The translations under genes and the position numbers were made by a program. A stretch of 64,000 nucleotides of DNA from Rhyacophila brunnea. Taxonomy: Eukaryota; Arthropoda; Insecta; Trichoptera; Rhyacophilidae. The stretch is from positions 682,001-746,000 of the forward strand of contig JAGYXB010001009.1 of NCBI GenBank assembly GCA_022495005.1. The letters are read 5' to 3'. Positions 40,392 to 52,624 of the stretch are shown piece after piece (position 1 is the first letter of the stretch; every line of letters starts with the position of its first letter). The notes under the pieces are model-generated. The model worked only from the letters and a program-made list of their open reading frames with translations. It was not told where the DNA came from and did no database searches.

Positions 40392-40480
40392 TAACAAGTG
40401 GCTAACATCCATTTCTCGTAAAAAAATCTGTCAGGTACAAAACTTCTTCATAAGGCGGCCTATATCCACATCATCCACTA
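40392..40480 (+). repeat. tRNA-derived SINE, family 1, short tail piece
   Basis: ACAAGTGGCTAACATCCATT and TCTCGTAAAAAAATCTGTCA match the body of the 24766 SINE. The head and tail are lost. Confidence 0.6.
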
Positions 40481-41103
40481 TAGTTTTTAGATCCAAATGA
40501 AAAAAAAAATATATATATATATACCTAGTCGTATTACATATTATGGAATACTAACCATTATCTACCACCAAAAGTACATTTCAGAACTCGTTTAATAGAT
40601 GACTTGTTATACCTTGATTACATAAAAATATATAAAATTCTATTTACTATTTGCATTTTAGTTAAAGTATGCCAATTTTTTAATAAACTTATAAAGTTAT
40701 CTGAAAAATAAAAAACCGGCGTAAACGACTTTTCTCATATACATTTTGAATCTGATCATAGAAATGTCACTCTTTCGTAAACGAACATTTCAACAAGACT
40801 GCACATTGCATATCCGCATTCACGTTCTTAATAACATTGTTATCTTATTCTGATAATTTGTCTGCTTAAAGATAATTATATTTTATTTCAAGAAATTAAA
40901 CGTTTACTTAGTGACAATTGGGGCTAATTTATAAAATATGTTTACTGATCACACATTCTTCACATTAAAAATCCTTAGCTTGAGCTTTATCATACGATAG
41001 CGATTAGAAGTTTTAATTTTACCAACTACCTATCCTTTTCTGACATTACATTGATCTGTAGTAGCGCTCAATGACTTCTGGATTTGTCAGCATTATTATA
41101 CAA

Positions 41104-41553
41104 TGTAAGAATTAGCAAGTCATTTAACTATCGTACAATCGTCCCATATAATAGTTAGTCAGCATATTCTACAAGCATGACATTTTTTAATGGTGTTCAG
41201 CTAGCATATTTTCCCATTGCAAATTATATCAACAATGACTCGCGATTCACCGAATATCCATGTATATAAATAGCGGGTCATGGTTGATGGATAAGTCTTA
41301 GTATCAACCTTAAGTCCAGTCAGTTCAGTAGTCAGTTTCAATCTTAATCCGATCAGTAATCTTCGTGTTAGTCAGATCACAGTCCCTGTATCACTCCGCA
41401 CAGCATTTCATCCACCAAGCCTCGGACCTCGAAACACCTAACTCTTTTATCGACTGTTTACGCTGCAATAAAAACTCGCTCTTCCATTCATCACAGCAAC
41501 CTCCAATCTGACTTTTTCATCTCCATCTCCTACGGCGGTCTCGCCAGCTTACA
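41104..41553 (+). mobile_element. Solo LTR with 4-bp target duplication
   Basis: A 450-bp block starts TGTAAG and ends CTTACA, exact inverted tips. It is flanked on both sides by ACAA (41100-41103 and 41554-41557). Inside are a TATA box (TATATAAATAGCGG near 41263), initiator-like repeats (CAGTCAGTTCAGTAGTCAG near 41315) and an AATAAA at about 41466. This is the structure of an LTR left after recombination between the two LTRs of a retrotransposon. No internal coding region is present. Confidence 0.85.
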
Positions 41554-41839
41554 ACAATAACTGCTAAAAATTCTTTTCTTCTATCAACATATAGATTGAT
41601 AATTTTTATATTATTGTCACGCGATATCTTAATACTTTGGATGCTGAAGACGCACCTGGTGCGTAATGACCAGGCAGTCGATCGATGTAATTAACGTGAA
41701 TTTTAAAGGATGGATATCTGGGGCAAATGCAGTGAAGGAAGCTTGGTATAAACGGAAGGATAGAATTTTTTAGGGTCACTCCATCCCTACATTGGATTAT
41801 AATTTCGACGATGATTTGACATATTTGTGGGAGTCATCA

Positions 41840-42125
41840 CTCTGGGAGCCATGGATGGTGGATGGTGGATGGTGAATGATAAGATTGTCAGAAGGAGAGG
41901 CTGCTCCGATGGATGGAGGAGCGAGTTTTATTTCCAGCGTAAACAGTCGGTACAAGAGTATGTTACAGTAGTTATGTTACAATATTTATGATACTGTTCT
42001 GAAGTCCGATCTCGGAAGAATCAGATGTTGTGTAGACCGATTCCAAGACTGAGATACTGACAGACTGGGAATTTATATTCGAGTGACATGTCCAATGAAT
42101 TATGATCCGCTATTTATTGACGTAC
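41840..42125 (-). mobile_element. Related LTR fragment, reverse orientation
   Basis: On the minus strand it contains CGACTGTTTACGCTG followed by a poly(A)-signal-like AAATAAAACTCGCTC, close to the same block in the solo LTR at 41104-41553. AATAAATAGCGGATC near 42110 is the promoter side. A short GGATGGTGGATGGTGGATGG tandem repeat lies at 41852-41875. The ends are approximate. Confidence 0.5.
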
Positions 42126-42477
42126 TCACAATCAAAATAATATATTGAAAAGAATATTTAGGAAATAATTATTGTTATTGAGTCGGCTACTATATGAAAT
42201 TTGCGTCATCGGATACCTATAGCTGACTATGTGAAAAAATGGATAACGCAGAAATAATCTGCAGTAAGCTATTTACTGAGTTTGCAATAATTGGACACTC
42301 TGGGAAATGGATATTATTTGAGAATTTGTAATTTCGGTAATATACTTAATATTGCCGATCAATATACTGACATAAATTGAGTTGTTTATTCCCATATATT
42401 AATACAGTAAATACGGTGTTTCCGAATTATTTAGGTACATACCATACATAGGCAAAAATCTTGAAAAAATAATAATG

Positions 42478-42537
42478 ACGTGCGGGAATCGCATTTCCGG
42501 CAACGTGCTATACCAATTTAACCACATGCATCCTTCT
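42478..42537 (-). repeat. tRNA-like SINE head
   Basis: On the minus strand, TGGTTAAATTGGTATAGC is a good A box and GCGATTCCCGCACGTC a B-box region. It lacks a full acceptor stem pairing, so it is a SINE head rather than a working tRNA gene. Confidence 0.45.
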
Positions 42538-44799
42538 TAATTACAACTAAATTAACTAATAGTCATGCGATCGAAGTATTTTTCAAATTTCGTTAATATT
42601 GAGCTTCAAACAAGGTACCAATACTACCAATCATAGAATCTTTCCAAATTTTGGTCTTGACATATTTGCAGTTAATAATAAAAAACGACATTGTCAACTA
42701 AGTTGACAAAATCGCTTTTAAGTGGATGAAACTGTTGAAATGTTGAATTATTCATTGAATAAATAAATTGTTGATTGTAATAAAACTTAATAAAAAGTGT
42801 GATTAAAATAGACACTATCAAATTTTAAAGAGATTTGAACAAAAATAAGTATTATTTTTTAACGGAAATGATTGATGTTGTAATCTTGTTATTTAAGTGG
42901 GCCATCGAAGTGTAAAGTGTTTCAGACCATTTTATCATATTTTTATTAATATTTAACCAATAATTGGGTTGAGGTTTGCTAGTGAAAATTTTATCTCATC
43001 AAAAAGTTACCAATGATCGAAGTTATAAATTACAACCGCGGCTTTCACCTTAGTAGATCAGTGTGCATTATTATTTGATATTGACATCGTCAATATGAAA
43101 TTATTGTAGTTGAACGTTTTCACATTTGAAAGACACGAGATTATTTCTAAAACAATCAGACCGTGACAAATTTTGATATTGCGTGTCTACCGATGCTCAC
43201 CCTTTTGTTTGAAGAGCATGCCACTAACTTCAATACAAAACATTCCAATCAAATGATATTATATTATATTATAAAAACAATAAATAATATTCATTGGTAT
43301 TTCAACCATGTTATGTTTGTCAGACAGCAGATGTAAGCACAAAACATTTTTTAGTACAATAATCAGTTTGTTAAGTTAATTAAAAATGCGTATTGTCTTA
43401 GTTTTTGTTTTAATTTCATTAAATTCCTTTTCATTCATTATATAATTTCTATATAATTTATTTTATTTAAATATTTTTTTGTAATCTTGGTTTTTTATTT
43501 CGGCATCTTTGGGTACTACCAATGATATTATTAATTGACAACGCACTCAAAAAAGTAGCTAGCAAGTAAATTCGCGCATAGCGACATTCGCACATTTATA
43601 GGTAGACGTCACGCCATTTCCATTATGCGATATCATGCATCGGGAATTTATAGCAATATCACCTTTATTGTAATGGCGTTAGAACAGTGTTTCTTGTGTC
43701 AACTAGCTGTAGTTAACTTATTATTTTAAAACTAATTATTTATTGTACAAAATATTTTCATTTCAGATTTTTCAACGACTGTGTATTATGAATAATATAT
43801 TCTTACGTATATTTAATAGATCATTTAATACTATATAGACAGTGGTTGTACCTTTGGAGTCGGTGAGTGTGCGTGAAAGATTAAACCCAGATTTAAAAAA
43901 AAGAAATCAAATGAAATACTGCACAACCTTAATTAACCAGAATTCAAATTCAATTTCCATCCCTAGACCATTATTAATTATTATAACTAAATTAAATCCA
44001 AGCTAGTACTTTTCTTTCTTAACAGTATGTTTAAATTAAACTATGTTGATCGGTAAGTCTCAAGAAAACTGTGCAACACTGCTACAGTGCTATTATAGAG
44101 AAAACAGAAAGTAGGCTGATGGGCCTCTTACAAATTATAAGTCAATGACAAAACTAATGAGCATAAACATAGTGAACGGGTTACCATCAACAACAACGTA
44201 GTACAGAACGGTCGTTGTGTGTTATGAGCTTAAAGTCATTAGACGGATCCTTTTCTCCGTAGTCTATTCATTATCGGACATTGGCGATTATTTTTGGCAT
44301 TTTTTCTATACTTTGTTACCCTGAACACGTATAGAGTACTAAGTTCAAACCAGTTTCCGTTGTTCTTAAACCAGAACGTTTTTCTTATGCCAAGATCTTG
44401 TGTACTAAATCAATCGAAGAAGAATGGTCAATTCAAATGGTAAATTTGAACTAGAGTATTGACAAGGCCAAAGATATCTATGTTCATGTTGTTTATTTTT
44501 AAAACCAACTTCTCTGTTTATCTTCATAACCACGGATTCATTTCTCTTTTTAATAGTTATTCTATTGACACGTTCTATATTACCTCCGTTCAGTCAATCA
44601 AGCATAAATACAATAAATTTATTTTCATAATTTGATATGCTGATTTCATTTTATTGTACTTTTTATTATATTTTACTTAAACTTTAATCGATTAATAATT
44701 GTATATTCTATAAATTTTATGTGATTTTAATCTTTTTATTATTCTGTATGCTCTGTTTTGCTGTTGTATTTTATATAATATGTTTGTGTACATGTGTCA

Positions 44800-45301
44800 T
44801 GTTGTGTACAAGACCGCATTTGCGGCATTGCAGGCGAGGTGATCCGCCTCCTCCAAAGGGCGGCACACTTGCGGTTTTTTTCCAGACGTATTCTGCAGGC
44901 ACCAAACTATAAGACTCCAACCTTCGCACTGGATTAGCCAGTTCTTCACTGGCCATGGCAACTTCGCCGCCAGGCTCCACGAGTTTGGCTTGATAGTAGA
45001 TGGGCCGCGTTGTATCTGCGGGCATGACGTTGAACACATTCTCTGGGATCGCCCGCTTATGGAACTCAAAAGAGCGGAGCTGTTTGCTAGGGTCCGTCCT
45101 CATACGGGCCCAATTGGACATGGAGATCTGATAGCAACCGAGGCCAACTTTGCGGCATTCGAGAAATTTGCAGCATCGTATGGGGAGCAGAATATTCCCG
45201 ACTCCTCTGTAGACTTATCCATTTCAATTCGTGACACTCAGTATGCGGGTACATAGGGTGGACGTTAGCAAATAGCAGAGTCAGTCTAAAAACAAAAAAA
45301 A
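44800..45301 (+). pseudogene. 3' end of a LINE with zinc-knuckle motif
   Basis: The frame near 44932-45256 reads FFTGHGNFAARLHEFGL, then CICGHDVEHILWD, the C.CG...E/H.HILW motif at the C-terminus of Jockey- and R1-like polymerases. Upstream sequence to 44800 is GC-rich and frameshifted. It ends in an A-rich tail at about 45288-45301, as expected for a LINE 3' end. 5'-truncated copy inside the intron of gene B. Confidence 0.75.
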
Positions 45302-46700
45302 AATCTCTCTTAAATTTCTTCTTTCAGCACTACGGTGCATGGTTGCAGCATCAGTCCCATGCTGCTCCGTCTCGGGACGGAATGAGCACTTAAAATCACT
45401 TCTTTCAGATGCGTTTAAAGCGTCATGGAAAGCGGCCGTGCATATCCACAGCTGTGCATATATGACAGGTGGTGGTGGGAACTTTTTAATATCACGCTGT
45501 TGTGCTGTGAAAATATATATATTGAAAGAAAACGTCTGAATGTTTAAGAAAATGGTGCGGGAAAAAGATTCTCTTAATTTCATGGATAGCTAAACATAGT
45601 ACAACACACTATTGTACGAACTGTATATGCACGAGAGATATGCATAAGATGTATTATAATATTTATATTCTCATTAAATTACTAAGTCAAAGGACTTAGA
45701 GGATATGAAAGGATTTTGACTCGTTGGAGTTAGATAATAAAAAAGACGCCACGGAATAGTCGCTATGGGTAGCAGAAGAAAATGATAGGGTATCAACGAG
45801 GATAACGAAGTTGTCCTGATCAGTACATATAAATTGCGATGCTCAGTACTGACAAAATATAACGACTACAAAAATATTACAATATCTCTGAAGATTTACT
45901 TAGGTTAATGTATTATAAAGATTTTTCATAAGTGTACATAGATGATAATATTACTCGAACGATAAAAATATTTCGAACTATTCTAGAGTAATTTTACCAC
46001 CCTAATTTTCGTCACATAACATTAATATTATTTGAATAAACTGACACAAACTCGCAAAGATTGGGAGTGGACATAGATATTATGTTATGTTGTGTTCATT
46101 TAGCACTAACATACCTATGCAATAATTTTAATAATAAACATAAACTATATATTTCCATATTGGGTCTTCAATAACATTTTACTAATTTATCGATTTTAAG
46201 CATTATTATTTTTAAACCTAAAATTGTAAGAATTGTAGAATATTTATATCTCTAGATTTCGTAAACAATATCATTATATTATAATCCATTATATTTTTTT
46301 TTTACCTACGATTCCTAATTCCTAATTAGTAGTGTCATCTCAGAATAATTAATCTCAAAACATATTGTCATTATTATATACTTATAACTTTTGTTATAAA
46401 CGAATAAATTATAAATTATCCAATAAATACGTTAATATTTAATAATGTTGTCTATTTTATTTTGTCGTTTGTATGGGCAAACAATACAACTATTATTATG
46501 TTATAGTTAACTACTGTATTAATTGTCATTTATTTTATGTGCTTGTCATCCATTATATTTTATTTAAATGATAGATTTTTTAATAACTCCCACATTTTTA
46601 TTCAATTATTATAATATAAATAAATATTAGAAAAATTAACTTAATTAAAATTTATTAGTTATCGTATTTTTTTATTAATATGATGTTTTCTCTTTTTCAG

Positions 46701-46984
46701 ATAACGAAACATCACAGTCATTCTCAGATGATTCAATGCCTTCATCAATACAAGATATTGATTCTAAGGAAATTGATGAAGCAAGGAAATCTTCATCGAT
46801 TAAGAAAAAGTACAAGAAGTTTATGCTGCCGCTTCTTCTCGCATATAAATTAAAGTTTTTTGCACTTCTTCCATTATTAATGGGCGGCTTAGTTCTGTTG
46901 GCAGGATCCACCGGAATGGCTGGATTCTTCTTTGCTCTATTTGCAGCTGTTATGGGATTGAAATCACATGGAGGATCACATTAA
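46701..46984 (+). CDS. Osiris-like protein (gene B), terminal exon
   Basis: Follows the strong acceptor TTTTCTCTTTTTCAG. The exon opens with an acidic, Ser-rich run (NETSQSFSDDSM), then basic KKKYKKF and a long hydrophobic segment (LLPLLMGGLVLLAGSTGMAG, then FFFALFAAVMGL), ending KSHGGSH and TAA at 46982-46984. The basic-then-hydrophobic layout with LLMGGLVLLAG matches the C-terminal region of Osiris proteins. Unlike gene A it has no Gly-rich tail or AQ..LAY motif. With exon 1 the model is 390 residues in an unbroken frame. Confidence 0.75.
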
Positions 46985-47102
46985 TATTAAATCCTTGCCG
47001 TATTACCATTTTAAAATATTTAGTAGTATGATTAGTACAATCGATAATATAGTATTAATTATACCACCATTTTTTATCTTTTCATAATATTGACTTATGA
47101 AA

Positions 47103-47108
47103 AATAAA
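47103..47108 (+). terminator. Polyadenylation signal of gene B
   Basis: AATAAA lies 119 bases after the stop codon of gene B, giving a short 3' UTR. Confidence 0.55.
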
Positions 47109-48717
47109 AGTCAACAATAATACACGTTATGTAATTAATCTTAATAAAAAAAAAATATTTTGTTTTAACAAACAATAAATAATTATTTTGTATTATTATA
47201 AGATTTTTTAACAAGATTTAGTATTTCATTGTATTCACAAAATAAAAAACGGAAATATTCTGTTTAATAAATTTCAAATTAGATCGATCAATACCCCATT
47301 CATTTTGAAATTTGAAAAACTAACGTCTTTAAAATTCTCTTCATGACTATGAATTAATTTACTCATAAATGTAACAAATCTTTAACAAAATATTATTCAT
47401 CGTAACCTAAAACTGCAGATATAGTAAAAAAATATTTATAGGTGATAAAATATTGTACGTATTTGTGAAAAGTTACCTTTTTATTAATACATTATAAAAA
47501 TACACAACATCGTAATTTAAAGAATCAAATTACTTAGTGATAGATAATAAAGAAGAAGCTTTATATTGTTTACTGTAATAAAAAAACGATTAAAAATCTT
47601 AATGTCATAACTGTTGGAAATCTCACGTGTTCTCTTTGCGGTAAAACATATATTCTCTGAGCATTTAGCATGATTTAATTTATCTGATTAATATCACTCC
47701 GTTACACAGTACTACCAATTAAAATGACGCACTCTTTTACACTTATACATCAACAATTTATAACGCATTGAACGTGTTCATATATAAAACAACCACTATA
47801 TCTATGTTATTGGATTTAACCAAAAAGGCTTAAAAACAGAAAATATTTTAGACATATGGATGCCATAAATGAAATATCAAGAATAAAACTTGTAACTCAA
47901 CAAAAAAATGTTCCAAATATAACTTAAGTTATAAAGAAACAAATTATTTAAACTTTGTTAATCTACACAGGAAATATTTTTTTTATGTGCTTATTGAAAA
48001 ATACGTCTATTTTATTGTTAACCTGTTGATGATTTCCTTTAAAATGATGGAATAATAGTTTTTATGTGAAAAATAAAAATCTGTGTGACATATTTTATCA
48101 ACCAAAATCACATAAAAATAAAAATTAGGTACGTATGTACTTAAAACAAAAAATTAAATGCATGATAGACTTTATATTATTTTATAAGCATAGTTATTTA
48201 TTATTTATTTCTTAATTTAATACTATTAAGCCGTTTATATAATATATAAACGTTTTAAATATTATGCAGTATACATATAGGTATTATTTTCTATTTATGT
48301 ATGTATATTAAAAATGTAAATATTAATTTTAAGACGTTGTTTTGAAGGTAAGAATTGGGTCAGGTAAATTGTCATTTTATATGTATCGTTAATATTTATT
48401 TGAAAATAAGGATAATAATTAATAAATAAAAAATAAAAGTTCATTAAACTTATTATGCTGAATAACCTATTTACTTGTCATATTATATATAGTAATTAAA
48501 GACAATGCCTTAACAGCTGCTATAAAATCCAATATTCAAAATATATTTTCAAAATAAAATAGTCTATTTGCAGTCCTAAATAATATGCTTGATGGTTGTT
48601 TGTGTAAATATATTTATTTAATCTATGTTCAATATGGTGGAATACGGAGGTACCTAACCGAGTTTGATTTCAGTGCCCTAAAGGTTTTACTAAATATACA
48701 CAACGACACCAAGAAAA

Positions 48718-48833
48718 CTATTAGGTACATTGAGTCCAAACACACATCAAAAACAACATGAGATTTTTTTGCCAAGCTTGAAATTTATATCCGAAATCTA
48801 GGCGAACACATTACCGCTCGGCCATCTTGAGCG
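48718..48833 (-). repeat. tRNA-derived SINE, family 1, head part
   Basis: Reverse copy with TTAGGTACATTGAGTCCAAA in the body and GCTCGGCCATCTTGAGCG at the head. Directly abuts a plus-strand copy. Confidence 0.6.
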
Positions 48834-49140
48834 TAACAGGTTGAATAAGTGGCTAATATCCGTATCTCTTAAAAACAAACATCTGTCAATACAACTTCTA
48901 CCCTGTGGAGGCTCATATAATATGATCTTCCTATGCGCCGGCTAAACGACAGCGACTTGCCTATGCGGTATAGTTTGTGGAAAAAATACGGAACACTTTT
49001 ACAGCGCTTTTCGGTTTACGCAAGCTACAGTTTTCCCGTCTATACACACGGACTTCCTGATACAAACCAGTTTATGCAGGTAAGCTTGTGGTAAAGCATG
49101 AGTGTCTAGCTGGCGCTTTAGGATCAAACATTGTAAAAAA
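48834..49140 (+). repeat. tRNA-derived SINE, family 1, interrupted by a MITE
   Basis: ACAGGTTGAATAAGTGGCTA to CTGTGGAGGCTCATATAATA and GATCTTCCTA is the SINE body and tail. The tail resumes as TAGGATCAAACATTG after the nested element at 48934-49118. Confidence 0.6.
48934..49118. mobile_element. MITE nested in a SINE
   Basis: The tips GCGCCGGCTAAAC and, in reverse complement, GCGCCAGCTAGAC match at 11 of 13 bases. The element interrupts the SINE tail between GATCTTCC and GGATC and is flanked by TA on both sides, suggesting a TA target duplication. It is 185 bp and non-coding. Confidence 0.6.
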
Positions 49141-52100
49141 ACGAAAAATAATATTTTTTTTTCAAGTGAATAACATATTATTATGTAATATTATCTATTA
49201 CGATGTCATCGTAATGTCAATAACAATAATTAAAATAAAATATAACGGTTGAATATTTAAAAGGTTTTAAATATATATATACCGTTTCGATACTAAAAAT
49301 TAAATCGTTTGATAAACAAAATCCTCATCGTACACTTATTTTACATTTTATTTAATTTGAAAGCACAAACAGCTAAAATTAAATGTTTAAAATTTTGGCA
49401 AATCATCGCTTCTAAAAATTATGTTTACCATATTATCTATCAAGTAAATTTATTAATGTTTAGTTAGATTCGAGTAGGTATGGCATCTGTTTCCTCAAAA
49501 CAAACTTCAATATTCTGTTCAGCTACGTTAAACAGCTGATTAATGGCGCAAGTCTGACCACAAGTAATAAAACACGATCATTGTTAGTTCACTCAATTCA
49601 TGCTAACGTCCTAGTTTTTGAAATAAACGATAATAGCTACTATAATAGCCTCGTCAAAGTGTTTATGGTCTATGAAAAAGAATATCTCAGATACAGTGAT
49701 ACATTTTTTAGTATATTGATATACTTTTGTTAATAATATCGAAATACGTTTTTTAATAACATTGACGTATTTGTTTTTAAACATAATAATACTAAAGATA
49801 ACTCTTTTTTCACTTTTCTTTTTTTTATATATTTTTGTATCTTTTTTTGACATGGTAGCGCAACAAACTTTTACAATCAATGTTTGATAGCCATTTTCTT
49901 ATCTTATTAATGAAAAGTCGCACCCTACCAAAGCCTGGCTTATTTGCAACAATCTCTCAGAACACTAAAATAATGCGCATAAAGCATTAACTATAAAATA
50001 AAAATAAGTATATACTATTATAATATTATAATAAAATATCATTGTATAATTCGATATTGAAAAAAAAAATATTTTCATATCAGAAAAATACAGGTTTACA
50101 AAAATATTTCAATATAATTATTTTATTTATAACTTATTTACCTTAAACTTGTTAAAACACAATACACTATTTAACCGTGTGTATTGAAATTGTAAATATT
50201 TTTTAAGACATGGTTACAATAGTAAAAATGGGGTCAGGTTTATTGTAGTTTTAAATTAATGAATAATATTTATAATAAATTATAAAAGATGTACTTAATT
50301 AATAAATGAAGTTTAAAAATATTTCTTAATTTATTTTTTACAACTTTCCTTTGTCCCATCATTTATTTATATCTTGACATAATATTACAGTGATGATGAA
50401 CCTGTATAATATGATAGATGGCACTAATAAGTTAAGGCTACTTTCAAAAAAACCCAGTCAGGTGCAAGTCAAAATGTGTTTCCTTTTACCGAGGTTTTAG
50501 CCATTTATTTTTACAACTATTTATTTTTACAGAACAAAAATATATACCTACGTAATGGAAATTAATCACATCTATGATAAGAAGTAGGTATACATAGTAT
50601 TATGAAAATTTATTATTAATTCATGAACAATAAGGAACCATTTTCTTAGTTGGCTGGTACCTACTGTGAACTATACAGAATTTTTTCTACATAATGTGTT
50701 AACTTTAATGCAAAACTCTTGAAAAAAATAGTCCCGTGTCACATATATCATATAAATAAATAAAATATAATTATGTTTTTCTTCTTTTTGATTACTTATA
50801 TTTTTGATGAGAATTGAAAGAATGATTTATAAGGAAAGCTTACACATGATTTAGTCAAACTATTATAAAGATGACATATTACTGTCGTATAAAAAATATT
50901 AATCGAAGAAAATTATTGTGTATAGTTATATTAATATTCAAAGATAGTGCATTGCTAAATTTTACATTGAATTAAATATAGTTTGGCATATATTGCAATA
51001 ATATTAGGTACATATTATTTAGACATAGTGCAAATAGTTTATTGATAAAAAATGTAAGAAAATCTGTTTAAACGCCGATAAAATAAGCTAGTATTTAAAG
51101 ATGAAGTAGATTTTAAAAAAAATTATGGATTTAAGATAAATCCAGTATAAAAAACTTTGCTAAAATATTTCATTTAAATTTTGAACTTTGTCCGCGATTC
51201 GCATAAAAATGGTCCACACGTCACAGGTTTGCAATCCATGTAGTACATTTTTAATAATCTACAATGAAAAAAATATTCTTCATCTACCTGATGAATTTAT
51301 AATATATGTGCCAATCAACTTTTAAGACATCACAATACATATTTTTATTAAACATATAATTTAACCTAAGAAATAGGTATGCGATATCACGTAGAATATT
51401 GGTAAATGTATTGCTCATATAGGTAGGTATATTAAAAAATTCACATTTTCAGTGGGTAAGTACAACATGATAATTATAATCACCAAAATATCATTGTTAC
51501 TTTTAAATCCTGACGGTATTTTTTTACGAATGATTAAGACAATTATTATTAGTATTATCCCGACTATGATGTTGCAAAAACTGCTTGTGTATAGGCATAT
51601 TTCAAGATTATCATTGTGTCACGTGTATAATATTGTCAACAAGACTTAATAACAAATAAATTGTTAAATCATTTAGTTGGCAGTCTTAGTAATAGAAAAA
51701 CTAACGCATGGGATCAAATTTTCATTTGTTGTTAAAGCCAATGTTACGACACCTGCAAGCTTTTAATATGCATCCAAAGAAAAGTTCACCATATGAATTA
51801 ACTACTTGCATTCTGTCTCTTAATGTGTGAGTATAAATAAGGCTACTGCTAGCTAATTTAGCTAATTCTATGGAGTCTACTCGTAATTAATATTTTTTTT
51901 TATTTCTTAGTCCATGTCTGTTTCATATACACATAATATCATGGACACTAAGCAGCAGTCTCTTGCCAGTCTTCTTACGTCTACTTTCCAAATCATGTCA
52001 TCATCTCATAGCTTTCCCTCCACTCTGAAGATGTTATTTAGTAACGTTCTAGAATGCCAAAATCTGGCTGATTTTGAGTAAAAGCTGGCAGTACTAACGC

Positions 52101-52620
52101 CACCCCCTATGATGTGGTTGAACTAGGCCCAACATCGCATATTTACTTTTTCTAATAAACTCATATCACTCTACACTCAGTATTCGTTAAAAGCATCAAT
52201 TTTAAAAGCTTAACGTACTTTCTACATTTTTTAACATGCAGCATTAAGTTTTGACTGAGTATAACTAAAATTAGGTACTAGGCGTTCATATAAAGTTGAA
52301 TACTGCTCCAGCCATTGTTTCTCTTTTTAAAAAGTGACATCAGCCGTAATATAAAATCTCAGATATAATATTCAATCTAATGAACTGTCCATTGCTGATA
52401 TGCATGGGTTGTTGTCCCGATATAAGAGGTGCTACCTCACATAACGTTGGTTTCCGTTGCAATATGTTCACGACAAATAATATTATAAATAACCAAATTT
52501 TTTTTTATTTGCATCGAATTGAACCACAAAATAATTGTGAGCTTACCAAAACTAGGTGGTAGCAGATGACCTAGTTCAAAGGAACATTATCTTTAAAAAA
52601 ATCAGGCACCGTTAATGATA
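49141..52620. other. AT-rich intergenic DNA
   Basis: No gene recognised. 51820-52100 is slightly GC-richer, with a TATA-like GAGTATAAATAAGG at about 51829, and could be a decayed LTR, but nothing confirms it. Confidence 0.35.
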
Positions 52621-52624
52621 GATA

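Larger units (their letters stand above)
32725..46700 (+). other. Proposed intron of gene B, 14 kb
   Basis: Bounded by GTAAGT and TTTTCTCTTTTTCAG. It carries several transposons listed separately. 37200-40390 and 42540-44800 show no recognisable features. It is possible that undetected short exons lie within. Confidence 0.5.

Noticed and set aside
45281..45583. 100-codon minus-strand frame and overlapping plus frame after the LINE
   Set aside because: No similarity recognised; GC-rich transposon-like flank with no supporting motif.
46675..46911. Minus-strand frame opposite the gene B terminal exon
   Set aside because: Shadow of the real exon; the plus strand has the splice site and the Osiris-like segment.
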